A stretch of 64,000 nucleotides of DNA from assembly GCF_022370755.2 (NCBI RefSeq), contig NZ_CP092364.2, positions 2,790,001 through 2,854,000 of the forward strand, written 5' to 3'. Origin of the DNA: Mycolicibacterium goodii (GTDB taxonomy: Bacteria; Actinomycetota; Actinomycetes; Mycobacteriales; Mycobacteriaceae). A program made the translations under genes and the position numbers. The notes beneath the pieces are model-generated. The model searched no databases. It was not told the DNA's origin and worked only from the letters and a program-made list of their open reading frames with translations. Numbering within the stretch: the stretch's first letter is position 1; every line of letters begins with the position of its first letter. Shown here in pieces: positions 1-13,830 of this stretch.

Positions 1-173
1 GGTGGCGGCGAGAAATTTTCAATCGGGCTGAGAATAAATGTCCGCCGACACGCACGGCGGTGAGCGGGATCCTCACAGCTGCGACAAAATCGTGGCCCGG
101 CCGCAGGATCGGGCGACGGTGCGCATGGTCAGAATGGGGCGAAAACGGTTGTGAGGCATCGCCGCCGACGCGA

Positions 174-206
174 CGGCGTCGCAGATCCGCATTGTCTGCG
201 ACGCCG
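174..206 (-). terminator. Hairpin downstream of nusB
   Basis: A perfect 12-bp inverted repeat (174-185 and 195-206, 9-base loop) lies 11 bases beyond the nusB stop codon. GC-rich stem, no obvious T tract, as is usual for mycobacterial terminators. It would end the leftward operon that finishes with nusB. I see no gene in 1-173. Confidence 0.6.
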
Positions 207-216
207 CGCACGACGA

Positions 217-699
217 TCAGCCCTCGTGCGATCCGCTCCGCCGGACGGCCTGCGAGGCCGCTCGTATCTGCGGCGTCACGAGCATCACCTGCCCCAGCAC
301 GCCGTTGACGAATCCCGGCGATTCGTCGGTGGAGAGCTCCTTGGCGAGCTCGACGGCCTCATCGACGGCGACCGGCTCCGGCACGTCGTCGGCGTGCAGC
401 AACTCCCACACCGCGACGCGCAGGATCGCCCGGTCCACGGCGGGCAGGCGCTCGAGCGTCCAGCCCTGCAGATGGGCCGAGATCAGGTCGTCGATGTGGG
501 CGGCGTGTTCGGTGACCCCGCGGGCCACCGTCACCGTATAGGGATTGAGCGGCGCGACGTCGTCCTGGTCCTCGGCGAGCGCGGCACGCGAATCGGCCAC
601 GGCCTCCGGGGTCAGACTGCGCGCCTCGGCCTCGAACAGCAGGTCGACAGCGCGTTTGCGGGCCTGGTGACGGCCCCGGTCACCACGACGGTCAGGCAT
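217..699 (-). CDS. nusB: Transcription antitermination factor NusB
   Basis: A 160-residue protein of the all-helical NusB family. NusB pairs with S10 (NusE) and binds boxA RNA to keep RNA polymerase processive, mainly on rRNA operons. The N terminus has the family pattern of a basic segment followed by [16 protein letters not shown]. Length is slightly above the usual 140-156 residues. It is last in the leftward run, overlaps the end of efp by 8 bases (translational coupling), and is followed by a hairpin at 174-206. Identity is also supported by the pepQ-efp-nusB order, which is standard in mycobacteria. Confidence 0.97.
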   Translation of the reverse strand: MPDRRGDRGRHQARKRAVDLLFEAEARSLTPEAVADSRAALAEDQDDVAPLNPYTVTVARGVTEHAAHIDDLISAHLQGWTLERLPAVDRAILRVAVWELLHADDVPEPVAVDEAVELAKELSTDESPGFVNGVLGQVMLVTPQIRAASQAVRRSGSHEG

Positions 700-1255
700 T
701 CACCCGGCCCAGGTAGCTGCCGTCGCGGGTGTCGACCTTGAGCCGGTCGCCGGTGTTGATGAACAGCGGCACCTGGATCTCGGCACCGGTCTCGACGGTG
801 GCCGGCTTGGTGCCCGCGCTGGACCGGTCGCCCTGCAGACCCGGCTCGGTGTGGGTGACCTCGAGCTCGACCGACACCGGGAGCTCCAGGTACAGCGGGT
901 TGCCGTCGTGGAACGCGATCTGCACCGGCATGCTCTCCAGCAGGAAGTTGGCGGCGTTGCCGACCAGCGATTCGGGCAGCGGGTGCTGCTCGAAGTCCTC
1001 GGAGTCCATGAACACGAAATCGCTGCCGTCGCGGTAGAGGTAGGTGGCGTCGCGGCGGTCCACGGTCGCGGTCTCGACCTTCACACCGGCGTTGTAGGTC
1101 TTGTCGACCACCTTGCCGGATACCACGTTCTTGAGCTTCGTCCGCACGAACGCAGGGCCCTTACCCGGCTTGACGTGCTGAAATTCGACGATCTGCCACA
1201 GTTGCCCGTCGATCTGGAGGACGAGTCCGTTCTTGAAGTCGGCAGTCGATGCCAT
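692..1255 (-). CDS. efp: Elongation factor P
   Basis: A 187-residue EF-P, the exact usual length. It binds between the ribosomal P and E sites and relieves stalling at polyproline. The N-terminal KOW-like domain carries the [13 protein letters not shown] segment, where the tip residue after KPGKG is the position modified in other bacteria (here in the loop VKPGKGPA). Two OB domains follow, ending [10 protein letters not shown]. The start at 1255 ([10 protein letters not shown]) is chosen over upstream in-frame starts because AGGAG (about 1265-1269) stands at the right distance and family N termini begin here. Sits between pepQ and nusB. Confidence 0.98.
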   Translation of the reverse strand: MASTADFKNGLVLQIDGQLWQIVEFQHVKPGKGPAFVRTKLKNVVSGKVVDKTYNAGVKVETATVDRRDATYLYRDGSDFVFMDSEDFEQHPLPESLVGNAANFLLESMPVQIAFHDGNPLYLELPVSVELEVTHTEPGLQGDRSSAGTKPATVETGAEIQVPLFINTGDRLKVDTRDGSYLGRVNA

Positions 1256-1280
1256 GGTCGGTGCAGCTCCTAGCTTTCGG

Positions 1281-2417
1281 TCACACGATGGCCAGTTCCT
1301 TGGGGAACCGGGTAAGCAGTTCAGGTGCGGCGTCGCTGATGTTGTGTGTGAGTTTGTCCACGACACCCTCGGCGCTTTCACCGCCGGGCACCACCAGTGT
1401 GTCCTCGATCCGGACACCGCCGCGGCCCGGCAGGTACACACCAGGCTCCACGGTCACCGCGGAGCCAGCAAGCAGTGTACCGGCGGCGGCGGAGTTCAGT
1501 CCCGGCGCTTCGTGGATCTGCAGTCCGACGCCGTGGCCGAGTCCGTGGTTGAAGTTGTCGCCGTATCCGGCGTCGATGATCACCTGGCGCGAGGCGGCAT
1601 CGACCGCCTTGAGCTCGACCCCGGCGGCCAGGGCGGCGCGACCCGCGGCCTGAGACGTCGCGACCAGCTCGTACAGGTCGAGCTGCCACTGCTCGGCCCG
1701 TCCCAGGATGAACGTCCGCGTCATGTCCGAGTGGTATCCAGACACCAGCGCGCCGAAATCGATCTTGACGAAGTCACCGACCGCGAGGACGGCGTCGGTG
1801 GGCCGGTGGTGCGGTATCGCCGAGTTCGCGCCGGTCGCCACGATCGTCTCGAAGGACGGACCGTCGGCGCCGTGGTCGAGCATGAGTGACTCCAGATCCC
1901 GTCGGACCTCTTTCTCGGTGCGACCGGGCCGCAGCCCGCCACGTTCCAGCAGGTCCGTCAGTGCGGCGTCGGCGGCCTCGCACGCGAGCCGCAACATCGC
2001 GATCTCCCCCGCGTCCTTGACCTCTCGCAGCGCCTCGACGATGCCCGCGGCGCGCACGAGGTCCACCCGGTCACCGGCGGCCTTGGTGAGCGCGGCGTGC
2101 GCCTCGACGGTCACCACGTGACTCTCGAAGCCGAGCCGCCGCACCCCCTCGGTCGCCGCACGTGCCGCCAGATGCGGCCCGCAGGCCCTCTCGATGACCA
2201 CTTCGGCGTCCGGCGCCTGCTGGGCCGCCTGCGTGAGGTAGCGGCCATCGGTGGCCAGAATCGGCGTGGCGTCGTCGACACGGACGAGCAGTGCCGCGTT
2301 GGACCCGGTGAAGCCGGAGAGATAACGCACGTTGACCAGGTCGGTCACGAGCATGGCATCGAGATCCGCGGCGGCCAGGCGCTGCCGTAGCCGCTCCCTG
2401 CGCTGGGAAATAGTCAC
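1281..2417 (-). CDS. pepQ: Xaa-Pro aminopeptidase / proline dipeptidase (M24B)
   Basis: A 378-residue cytoplasmic metallopeptidase that cleaves X-Pro bonds. The N-terminal creatinase-like domain (residues about 5-130) precedes the pita-bread catalytic domain. The metal ligands are visible: two Asp in [19 protein letters not shown], His in [13 protein letters not shown], and Glu in TVEPGVY and RIEDT. The start is GTG. It lies 25 bases upstream of efp in the same orientation, matching the Rv2535c-efp-nusB order as I recall it. The first gene to the right is divergent. Confidence 0.93.
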   Translation of the reverse strand: MTISQRRERLRQRLAAADLDAMLVTDLVNVRYLSGFTGSNAALLVRVDDATPILATDGRYLTQAAQQAPDAEVVIERACGPHLAARAATEGVRRLGFESHVVTVEAHAALTKAAGDRVDLVRAAGIVEALREVKDAGEIAMLRLACEAADAALTDLLERGGLRPGRTEKEVRRDLESLMLDHGADGPSFETIVATGANSAIPHHRPTDAVLAVGDFVKIDFGALVSGYHSDMTRTFILGRAEQWQLDLYELVATSQAAGRAALAAGVELKAVDAASRQVIIDAGYGDNFNHGLGHGVGLQIHEAPGLNSAAAGTLLAGSAVTVEPGVYLPGRGGVRIEDTLVVPGGESAEGVVDKLTHNISDAAPELLTRFPKELAIV

Positions 2418-2450
2418 GGTCTGTGACGCTACTCGCTACGCTGTGCCCCC

Positions 2451-3023
2451 ATGAGCAAGTGGTTACTGCGCGGAGTGGTGTTCGCAACGGCGATGGTCAT
2501 CGTGCGCCTGCTACAGGGAGCACTGGTCAACGCCTCCCCGGGCAACGCCATCTGGTTCAGCACGGGACTGCTGGTGCTGTTCTCGATCGGGGTGGCGATC
2601 TGGGGGGTCATCGACGGCCGGGGCGACGCGCGCAGCAACCCGGACCCGGATCGCCGCGCCGACCTCGCGATGACGTGGCTGCTGGCCGGCCTGGCCGCGG
2701 GCATCCTCAGCGGTGCGGTCTCGTGGTTCATCGGGCTGTTCTACAAGAGCATCTACACCGAGGCGCTGCTGAACGAGGTCACGACCTTCGCGGCGTTCAC
2801 CGCGTTGCTGACGTTCCTGGTGGCCGTCGCGGGAGTGACGATCGGGCGCTGGACGATCGACCGCAAGGCACCGCCGGTCACGCGCACCCGCCACGGGTTG
2901 GCCGCCGACGAGAACACCGACACCGACGTCTTCGCCGCGGTGAGCGCCAACGGCGCCAAGGACGACACCGACACGACGCAGACCACGCCGGTCGAATACC
3001 CCGACCAGCCGCGTCAGAACTGA
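2451..3023 (+). CDS. Four-TM membrane protein of the B-4DMT type
   Basis: A 190-residue integral membrane protein. Four hydrophobic segments are visible (about residues 5-23, 35-53, 70-95, 108-133), followed by an acidic, Thr/Asp-rich cytosolic tail of about 55 residues. It resembles the mycobacterial B-4DMT family transporters (Rv2536-like), whose substrate is unknown. Divergently transcribed from pepQ with only 33 bases between starts, so promoters overlap or one mRNA is leaderless. ATG start at 2451. I cannot assign a substrate. Confidence 0.75.
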   Translation: MSKWLLRGVVFATAMVIVRLLQGALVNASPGNAIWFSTGLLVLFSIGVAIWGVIDGRGDARSNPDPDRRADLAMTWLLAGLAAGILSGAVSWFIGLFYKSIYTEALLNEVTTFAAFTALLTFLVAVAGVTIGRWTIDRKAPPVTRTRHGLAADENTDTDVFAAVSANGAKDDTDTTQTTPVEYPDQPRQN

Positions 3024-3069
3024 GGTCGACGCCGGGCTCGCGGCGAGAGTCGTTGCGGTGGCGCGGGAG

Positions 3070-4890
<1,821 letters not shown>

Positions 4891-4891
<1 letters not shown>

Positions 4892-6090
4892 CAGCTCGAA
4901 GCCTGCGCCGCCGGTTCGCGTTCGGCGACGGCGCGCAGGTAGGAGTCGATGTTGGCGCGGGTCTCGGCCAGCGAATCCCCGCCGAACTTCTCCAGCGCCG
5001 CACGTGCGAGCACCAGCGCCACCATCGTCTCGACGACCACGCCCGCGGCGGGCACCGCGCACACATCCGAGCGCTGATGGATCGCGACGGCCTCCTCGCC
5101 GCTGGCCATGTCCACGGTGGCCAGCGCACGAGGCACGGTCGAGATCGGTTTCATGGCGGCACGCACCCGCAGCGGCTGACCGTTGGTCATACCGCCCTCG
5201 AGACCGCCCGCGCGGTTCGTCGAACGCAGCACGCCGTCGGGTCCGGGATACATCTCGTCGTGGGCGACGCTGCCGCGTCGGCGCGCGGTCTCGAAACCGT
5301 CGCCGATCTCGACGCCCTTGATCGCCTGGATACCCATCACGGCACCGGCCAACTGGCTGTCGAGGCGGCTCTCACCGCTGGTGAACGAGCCGAGCCCCAC
5401 CGGGAGTCCGTCGGCGACGACCTCGACCACGCCGCCGAGGGTGTCACCGTCACGCTTGGCGGCCTCGATCTCGGCGATCATGAGTTCCTCGGAGGCCTTG
5501 TCGAACGCGCGCACCGGGCTGTCATCGATCGCTGCCAGGTCCGAGAACTGCGGTGCCGGACCGTCGTAGGGCTTCGACGCGCCGATGGAGATGACATGGG
5601 AGAGCACCTCCACGCCGAGGGCCTCGCGCAGGAACGCCCGTGCGACGGTGCCCGCGGCGACCCGTGCGGCGGTTTCGCGGGCGCTGGCGCGTTCGAGCAC
5701 CGGGCGCGCATCGTCGAAGCCGTACTTGAGCATGCCCGCATAATCGGCGTGCCCGGGCCGGGGCCGGGTCAGCGGAGCGTTGCGCGCAACGTCGAGCTCG
5801 GCCGGGTCGACCGGGTCGGGCGCCATCACGGTCTCCCACTTGGGCCACTCGGTGTTGCCGATCTCGATCGCGATCGGGCCGCCCAGGGTGAGGCCGTGCC
5901 GGACCCCGGCCAGCATCGTGACCTGGTCCTGCTCGAACTTCATCCGCGCGCCGCGGCCGTAGCCGAGGCGGCGCCGCTTGAGTTGTGCCCCGATCTCCTC
6001 AGAAGTGATGGGCACGCCGGCGACCATCCCTTCGAGCATGGCCACCAGGGCGCGGCCGTGGGATTCACCAGCTGTGGTCCAACGCAACAC
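4891..6090 (-). CDS. aroC: Chorismate synthase
   Basis: FMN-dependent enzyme converting EPSP to chorismate, the last step of the shikimate pathway; 399 residues from GTG 6090 ([14 protein letters not shown]). Family signatures are present: [14 protein letters not shown] at the N terminus, [30 protein letters not shown] and the late [12 protein letters not shown]. An ATG three codons upstream (6099) is possible, but GGGAG at about 6102 is only a few bases from it and better spaced for the GTG, which is also the start in relatives. First gene of aroC-aroK-aroB. Confidence 0.97.
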
Positions 6091-6146
6091 GGGTGTCATT
6101 CTCCCACGTCGGGTTTTGCGCACAGAAATCCGTGCCTGACACCGAA

Positions 6147-6195
6147 TGTTGGCTTGTGTTCGAATTCCCTCCGATTCTTCGAACACAAGCCGACA
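6147..6195. terminator. Long inverted repeat between aroC and the prepilin peptidase gene
   Basis: An 18-bp arm (6147-6164) pairs with 6178-6195 with one G-T position; the inner 14 bp (GGCTTGTGTTCGAA) are perfect, loop 13 bases. It sits 11 bases after the stop of the prepilin peptidase gene and about 50 bases upstream of aroC, so it probably separates the two transcripts. It is less GC-rich than other terminators here and could also be a protein-binding site. Confidence 0.5.
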
Positions 6196-6205
6196 CTCGG
6201 CGCGG

Positions 6206-6670
6206 CTACGCGAGCACCAGCGCTACGGCCGCGGCCGACGCCACGCACATCGACGGGCCGTGCGGGACCGTCGCGGCACCCCGGATCGCGGCCGCGAGCG
6301 CCACGACGCCGGTCAGCAGCGGCGCGCCTACGGCGGCGAGCCACCACACGTCGGATCCGAACATTCCGGTCAGCGCCCCCAGGCCGACCGCGAGTTTGAC
6401 GTCACCGCCGCCGAGCGAGCGCGGCGACACCAGGTGGACGGCCAGGTACAGCGCACCGAGCGCGGCAGCGCCGGCGACCGCGGCGGGACCCCGGCCCGCG
6501 ACGACGGCACCGACGAGGATGAGCACCGCGCCGGGCACCGTGAGAAAGTTCGGCAGGCGCCGATGCCGGAGGTCATATCCGGACAGGACGATCAGCCACG
6601 CGGCAGCGAGAACCGTCGCGGCGACCGATCCACCGGAAATGCCACCAGAGAACCCGTCGGGCAGCCCCAC
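6206..6670 (-). CDS. Minimal A24 prepilin peptidase
   Basis: A 154-residue polytopic membrane aspartyl protease of the type IV prepilin peptidase/TadV class, which cleaves the leader of pilin-like proteins. Both catalytic aspartates are visible: [12 protein letters not shown] (about residue 32) and the GGGDVK motif (about residue 88). It lacks the cytoplasmic methyltransferase domain of PilD, as archaeal and Tad-type enzymes do. It lies 9 bases downstream of aroE in the same orientation; mycobacteria keep a gene like this here (Rv2551c as I recall). The partner Flp/Tad pilin genes are not in this window. Confidence 0.85.
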   Translation of the reverse strand: MGLPDGFSGGISGGSVAATVLAAAWLIVLSGYDLRHRRLPNFLTVPGAVLILVGAVVAGRGPAAVAGAAALGALYLAVHLVSPRSLGGGDVKLAVGLGALTGMFGSDVWWLAAVGAPLLTGVVALAAAIRGAATVPHGPSMCVASAAAVALVLA

Positions 6671-6679
6671 CCCCCGAGG

Positions 6680-7561
6680 TTAAGGGCTCTCGAGCGCCGC
6701 CATCATCGCCTCTTTGGGGGCAGGCATGCCGGTGAACAACTCGACCTGCGTGTAGGCCTGGTTCAACAGCATCTGCAGGCCGCTGATCACCTCACCGCCC
6801 GCGGTCTGCACCGCGGCGGCCAACGGCGTCGGCCAGGGGTCGTAAATGGCGTCGAGCAACCTTGGCACGGCCGCCAGCGTGGAGGTGTACTCCGCGGCGG
6901 CGTCGGCCGGGATGGTGCTGACCGCCGCGCTCGCCTGTGCGACGGCGTCGGCCAGAGCCGGGCCGCCGATGTCGCACCAGTCGCTGTGCACACCGCAACG
7001 GCCCGCCAGGTCGACCAGCGCGGCGGCCTTCTCGGCGTTGCGGGCCACGATGGTGATGCGCTGGACGCCGAGCTCGGCGAGGCCGACGACAGCGGCAGGC
7101 GCGGTGCCGCCCGACCCGATCACGAGGGCGGTCTCGCCTGCCGTGCCGAGCGCTCCGACGACACCGTCGACGTCGGTGTTGTCCGCCCGCCAGCCGCCGG
7201 CGTCCGTACGCACGAGGGTGTTGGCCGACCCGACCAGCTGCGCGCGGTCGGTGTGCTGATCGGCGAACCGCAGCGCGGCGAACTTGCCGGGCATCGTGAC
7301 CGAGTACCCCACCCATTCCGGTCCTGCGCCCTCGACCAGGCCCGGCAGTTGCTCGGCGGTGCACTCGATGCGCTCATAGACCCAGTCCGACAGGCCGAGG
7401 GCTCGGTAGGCCGCCAGATGCAGTTGGGGTGACCGGGAGTGGGCGATCGGCGAGCCGAGGACGGCGGCTTTGCGGGCGGCGGGCCGCCTATCGGGCACGG
7501 CGGCGGGTCGCCTATCGGGCACGGCGGCGGGCCGCCTATCGGGCACTGTCGAGGACACCAT
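6680..7561 (-). CDS. aroE: Shikimate dehydrogenase with repeat-expanded N terminus
   Basis: NADP-dependent reduction of 3-dehydroshikimate. From residue about 30 it is a normal AroE: GSPIAHSRSPQLH (shikimate binding), the catalytic Lys in SVTMPGKFAA, NTDVDG, and the nucleotide loop IGSGGTAPA. The N terminus holds three in-frame copies of VPDRRPAA, coded by a 24-bp tandem repeat. Each copy begins with GTG, so ATG 7561 and GTG codons at 7546, 7522 and 7498 are all possible starts. ATG 7561 overlaps mltG by 26 bases. M. tuberculosis AroE lacks the repeats. Confidence 0.95.
   Translation of the reverse strand: MVSSTVPDRRPAAVPDRRPAAVPDRRPAARKAAVLGSPIAHSRSPQLHLAAYRALGLSDWVYERIECTAEQLPGLVEGAGPEWVGYSVTMPGKFAALRFADQHTDRAQLVGSANTLVRTDAGGWRADNTDVDGVVGALGTAGETALVIGSGGTAPAAVVGLAELGVQRITIVARNAEKAAALVDLAGRCGVHSDWCDIGGPALADAVAQASAAVSTIPADAAAEYTSTLAAVPRLLDAIYDPWPTPLAAAVQTAGGEVISGLQMLLNQAYTQVELFTGMPAPKEAMMAALESP
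7475..7546 (-). repeat. 24-bp tandem repeat, three copies, in the aroE start region
   Basis: Units at 7475-7498, 7499-7522 and 7523-7546. The outer two are identical and the middle differs by one base. Each encodes VPDRRPAA in the aroE frame and has GTG as first codon. The mltG stop codon (7536-7538) lies inside the unit nearest mltG. Copy number could vary without breaking either gene. Confidence 0.95.
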
Positions 7562-8780
7562 TGCGTTGCGCGATCTCGATGTTGGCCAGGTGCTGGTCGT
7601 AATCACGGGTGAACAGGGTTGTGCCCTGCATGTCGATGGTGACGAAGTACAGCCAGTCCCCCGGCTCCGGATGTTCGGCCGAGCCCAGCGCTTCGGTGCC
7701 CGGCGAACAGATCGGGGTGCGTGGCAGACCTTCGGAGGCGTAGGTGTTCCACGGGGTCACCTGCGCGCGGTCGGCGTCGGTGGTGGCGACCTCCTGGCGA
7801 TCCAGCGAGTAGTTCACCGTGGAGTCGAATTCGAGCTTGCGGTGCTCGGCCAGACGGTTGTAGATCACCCGCGAGACCTTCGAGAAGTCCTGCGGCTTCG
7901 ATTCGCGCTGCACGAGTGACGCGACGGTGAGGACCTCGTACGGCGACATCTTCATGGCGGCGGCGGTGTCGAGCAGCCCGCTTTGCGTGTACACCGCGGA
8001 ACTGGCCGCGATGAGGTTGGACAGGATGTCCTGTGCCGAGGCGTCTGGGTCGATGTTCCAGGTGCCCGGGGCGATGAGCCCCTCCAGCCGGCGATGATCG
8101 GCACCCATGGCCGCCACGGGCTGGGTCGCCCACGGTGGGACCGCGAGCGCCGCGGCGGGTGCCGCACCGGCGGCCGCGCGCAGGTCTTCCACCGGCACGC
8201 AACGCTTCTCGCCGTCGAGCTCGACGCACGACGCCTGCGAGATCAGGCTGAAGATCCCCGCGGTGACGGCGTTGGTCTTCACGTCGGTGATGTCGTCGAG
8301 CTGACGGCCTTCGGGGATCGTCAGTTTGCCGACGCGGTTTTCCGGATCTGCAAGCCGGTCAACGGCGTTCGCGGCGGGGATCTCGGTGCGCACCTTGTAG
8401 AAGCCGGGCTGGATCGCCGAGATGGCCTCGTTGCCCTGTGCGGCCTCGACGAACGACTTGACCGTCGCGATCACGTTGTTCTCGACCAGCGTCTGGCCGA
8501 TCGCGGTCGTGGAGTCGCCGTCGTGCACCTGGATCACCACGTCGGCCACACCCTCGCCGGCGTAGTCGTTGCTGCTGCCGGACATGCTGTGCCACAGCTT
8601 GGAACCGAGGAACACCGCGCCGACGGCCACGACGATCAGCAGCGCGAGCGACAGGGCGCGCGCCAGCCGGCGCTTGCGGTCGTTGCGGGCCTTACGCGCC
8701 CGCTCAGCCCGGCTCAGCCCGCGTCGCGGTGGGCCCACCGCGACAGGTCGCGCTCGTTCGGCACCCCAGTCCTCAGCCAT
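7536..8780 (-). CDS. mltG: Endolytic murein transglycosylase MltG
   Basis: A 414-residue membrane-anchored lytic transglycosylase that cuts nascent glycan strands. A basic cytosolic N terminus (about 40 residues, Arg/Lys-rich) is followed by one TM helix ([18 protein letters not shown], about 43-60), a LysM-like segment, and the YceG/MltG catalytic domain. The catalytic Glu is in [12 protein letters not shown], followed by SRVIYNRL, and a late [17 protein letters not shown] segment, all family signatures. An Ala/Pro-rich insertion (about 200-230) replaces a shorter loop. Overlaps ruvX by 8 bases and aroE by 26. Confidence 0.94.
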   Translation of the reverse strand: MAEDWGAERARPVAVGPPRRGLSRAERARKARNDRKRRLARALSLALLIVVAVGAVFLGSKLWHSMSGSSNDYAGEGVADVVIQVHDGDSTTAIGQTLVENNVIATVKSFVEAAQGNEAISAIQPGFYKVRTEIPAANAVDRLADPENRVGKLTIPEGRQLDDITDVKTNAVTAGIFSLISQASCVELDGEKRCVPVEDLRAAAGAAPAAALAVPPWATQPVAAMGADHRRLEGLIAPGTWNIDPDASAQDILSNLIAASSAVYTQSGLLDTAAAMKMSPYEVLTVASLVQRESKPQDFSKVSRVIYNRLAEHRKLEFDSTVNYSLDRQEVATTDADRAQVTPWNTYASEGLPRTPICSPGTEALGSAEHPEPGDWLYFVTIDMQGTTLFTRDYDQHLANIEIAQRNGVLDSAR

Positions 8781-9285
8781 CCGTGCCCTCTCTGCGTGCG
8801 GCCAGCGCCGCGCGCCGCTGATCGAGCCAGCCCTGCAGGATCCCCACTGCAGCCACCTGGTCGATCACGGCTTTTTGTCCTCTTGCCCGTACTCCTGCTT
8901 CGCGCAACGACCGTTGTGCTGACACAGTAGTGAGCCGTTCGTCGGCCAATCGCACCGGTGTGGGGGCGATCCGCCGGGCGAGTTGCTCGGCCACGTCGAC
9001 GGCGTCGTTGGCCGACGCACCGGCCCGATCCCCCAGTGTCCGTGGCAGACCCACGACGACCTCGACCGCTTCGTACTCCTCGACCAGCGCCGCGAGCCGG
9101 CGCACGTGCTTGCCGGTCCTGTCACGTTTGTCGCGTGCGACGGTCTCCACCGGGGTGGCGAGGATGCCGTCCGGATCGCTGGAGGCGACGCCGATGCGGA
9201 CGGTTCCCACATCGATGCCGATCCGTCGACCGCGGCCTGGATCGTCCGCGCCGGGACGGTCAGGCAGCCTGTCGTCGGTGCCCAT
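8773..9285 (-). CDS. ruvX: YqgF/RuvX Holliday junction resolvase-like protein
   Basis: A 170-residue RNase H-fold nuclease, proposed to act in 16S rRNA 5' end processing and/or as a Holliday junction resolvase. Conserved acidic positions appear in [18 protein letters not shown] and [11 protein letters not shown]. An N-terminal extension of about 20 polar residues ([17 protein letters not shown]) precedes the fold. Overlaps mltG by 8 bases; only 5 bases separate it from the alaS stop, so alaS-ruvX-mltG-aroE-prepilin peptidase is probably one transcription unit. Confidence 0.93.
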   Translation of the reverse strand: MGTDDRLPDRPGADDPGRGRRIGIDVGTVRIGVASSDPDGILATPVETVARDKRDRTGKHVRRLAALVEEYEAVEVVVGLPRTLGDRAGASANDAVDVAEQLARRIAPTPVRLADERLTTVSAQRSLREAGVRARGQKAVIDQVAAVGILQGWLDQRRAALAARREGTDG

Positions 9286-9290
9286 CCGAG

Positions 9291-11981
<2,691 letters not shown>

Positions 11982-12178
11982 GTTGCTCGTGTCCTCGTAT
12001 CGTCGATGGTCTGCCGGTCTCGATGGTCGGAGTAGTGCCGGCGGCCCCGGACGGGATTCCCGGCAACCGCTGTGCTGCCGAGCCGGCGACTATTTCGACC
12101 GCTTCACATTACCGGGGACCGCTTTCGCCCTGTACATGGTGAACCCGAGCTGGGCGCCCGACGCCGTCCGACGGTCCA

Positions 12179-12580
12179 TCACGCCCCCAGAAAGCTCAGC
12201 CGCACCGAACGCTGCGGGTTGTCCCGGTTGAGGTCAACGAGCACGATGCTCTGCCAGGTTCCCAGCAGTGGACGCCCGTCCTGCACCGGGATGGTCACCG
12301 ACGGCGACACAATTGCGGGCAGTACGTGATCTGCGCCATGCCCGAATGATCCGTGGGCGTGCCGGTAACGGTCATCGCGGGGCAGCAACCGTTCCAGGGC
12401 GTCCACCAGGTCATGGTCGGAACCCGCTCCGGTCTCGATGATGGCCAGCCCCGCCGTGGCGTGCGGCACGAACACGTTGCACAGGCCGTCCCGGTGAGCA
12501 CGGCAGAACTCGCGCACCTCGTCGGTCAGATCGACCAGGCGCCGCCGCGAGGTGTCGACGTCGATCACATTGCTGTCCAT
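12179..12580 (-). CDS. YjbQ family protein (secondary thiamine-phosphate synthase enzyme)
   Basis: A 133-residue UPF0047/YjbQ protein. The family fold has weak thiamine-phosphate synthase activity in vitro; its real role is unclear. Family signatures: FVPHATAGLAIIETG, RHAHGSFGHGADH and GTWQSIVLVDLN, with conserved His residues that bind metal. The start at ATG 12580 (MDSNVIDVDTSRRR) matches the family N terminus; an upstream in-frame extension of 54 residues has no family character. Located just upstream of alaS in the same orientation, as in M. tuberculosis (Rv2556c as I recall). Confidence 0.85.
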   Translation of the reverse strand: MDSNVIDVDTSRRRLVDLTDEVREFCRAHRDGLCNVFVPHATAGLAIIETGAGSDHDLVDALERLLPRDDRYRHAHGSFGHGADHVLPAIVSPSVTIPVQDGRPLLGTWQSIVLVDLNRDNPQRSVRLSFLGA

Positions 12581-12697
12581 CCACCCAAGCCTACGGAGGC
12601 AGGCCGAACAACCATTGCCACGCGCCACGGCGCGGAGGAAGGTGGGGATTGACCGGTGGCGCCGCCGGGGCGCCGCCTCGGCAGGAAGGGGTGGATC

Positions 12698-13327
12698 GTG
12701 TTCGCACGCTCTACCACGATCATGGCGCGCGCCGACCGACACACCACCAACGCGGGGATCGCCTACATCCGGGACCGGGTCATGCCTGCGCTCGACGGCA
12801 TGGACGGATGTGTCGGCCTGTCACTGATGGTCGACCGGGACTCCGGCCGGTGCATCGCCACGTCGGCATGGCGCTCCGCGGAAGCCATGCGCGCCGGCAC
12901 CGCGGAACTGGACACCATCCGGTACCGGGCCGTCGAGGCCTTCGCCGCGACCTCCGCCACGGTCGACGAGTGGGAGATCGCCGTGGTGCACCGCGAGCAG
13001 TACAGCGCGCCGGGCGCATGTGTACGTGCCACCTGGCTGCGCACCCGGCCCGAACTGTTCGACCGCGCAATCGAGTTCTACCGCAGCTCGGTGCTGCCCT
13101 CGCTGGAGGAGTTGGAGGGCTTCTGCAGCGCCAGTCTCATGCTGGATCGCGCGTCGGGCCGGGCGGTCTCCTCGACCACCTTCGACAGCCAGGCCGCAAT
13201 GGACCGCAACCGCGATCAGGCCAGGTCACTGCGCACGGCGCGGCTGCGCGATCTGAGCGCCGATCAACTCGACGTGGGCGAGTTCGAACTGGTGCTGGCG
13301 CACCTGCGCGTGCCGGAAATGGCCTGA
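12698..13327 (+). CDS. Conserved mycobacterial protein with two dimeric alpha/beta-barrel-like repeats
   Basis: A 209-residue soluble protein, similar in my memory to the paralogous pair Rv2557/Rv2558 of M. tuberculosis, reported as induced in starvation. It reads as two related halves: [19 protein letters not shown] (about 46-64) and [19 protein letters not shown] (about 145-163) occupy equivalent positions, each preceded by an [22 protein letters not shown] helix. This pattern resembles ABM/EthD-like ferredoxin folds. GTG start at 12698 chosen because GGAAGG stands 8 bases upstream. Function not known. Confidence 0.75.
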   Translation: MFARSTTIMARADRHTTNAGIAYIRDRVMPALDGMDGCVGLSLMVDRDSGRCIATSAWRSAEAMRAGTAELDTIRYRAVEAFAATSATVDEWEIAVVHREQYSAPGACVRATWLRTRPELFDRAIEFYRSSVLPSLEELEGFCSASLMLDRASGRAVSSTTFDSQAAMDRNRDQARSLRTARLRDLSADQLDVGEFELVLAHLRVPEMA

Positions 13328-13424
13328 CGGACCGAGACATCGGCGTCGCACGGCGTTCGGTACGCCGTTTACGCCGCCGACAGCCGGGGTATCTCACCTG
13401 CACCCACCCAGCCATGGAGGAAAA

Positions 13425-13730
13425 ATGACCATCACCGGCATCATCAGCGCCATTCTCATCGGCATCGTCGTCGGCGTGATCGGCCGTCTCGTCGTACCCG
13501 GGAAGCAGCCCATCGGGTTCCTCGTCACGATCCTCGTCGGCATCGTCGCCGCGTTCCTCGGCACCGCGCTCGCGCGGGCCATGGGGATCCCGACGGCCAC
13601 CAACGGCATCGACTGGCTCGAGCTCCTGGTCCAGGTTGTCGTCGCCGCGATCGGCGTCGCCATCGTCGCGGCGATCATGGGTCGCCGAACCGGGGTTCTG
13701 GGTCGGCGGCGCTCCGGCCTGATGCGCTGA
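13425..13730 (+). CDS. GlsB/YeaQ/YmgE family stress-response membrane protein
   Basis: A 101-residue protein with three hydrophobic helices (about 5-22, 33-51, 65-84), Gly-rich packing and a basic tail (GRRTGVLGRRRSGLMR). This matches the transglycosylase-associated (GlsB/YeaQ/YmgE) family, small stress-induced inner-membrane proteins without known enzymatic activity. AGGA at about 13416 provides the ribosome-binding site. Single-gene transcript: about 100 bases downstream of the previous gene and followed by a strong hairpin at 13755-13788. Confidence 0.85.
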   Translation: MTITGIISAILIGIVVGVIGRLVVPGKQPIGFLVTILVGIVAAFLGTALARAMGIPTATNGIDWLELLVQVVVAAIGVAIVAAIMGRRTGVLGRRRSGLMR

Positions 13731-13754
13731 CGCGCAACTGAAATACCCATCACA

Positions 13755-13788
13755 CGGTCCCGGCTCGCCACGGCGGGCCGGGACCGTT
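13755..13788 (+). terminator. Strong GC-rich hairpin followed by TT
   Basis: 13755-13769 pairs with 13772-13786; the outer ten pairs are perfect and one inner position is G-T, with the innermost pairs necessarily open. It follows the GlsB-type gene by 24 bases and lies before the convergent end of rarA, so it probably serves both. Confidence 0.8.
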
Positions 13789-13830
13789 CTCGTGCGGCCG
13801 ATCCGTTTAGGGGCGGTGCGTACTGCGCTT

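Noticed and set aside
11982..12178. Possible T-box or other leader element before alaS
   Set aside because: No specifier or antiterminator-like structure could be recognised, and actinobacterial T-boxes are mainly linked to ileS.
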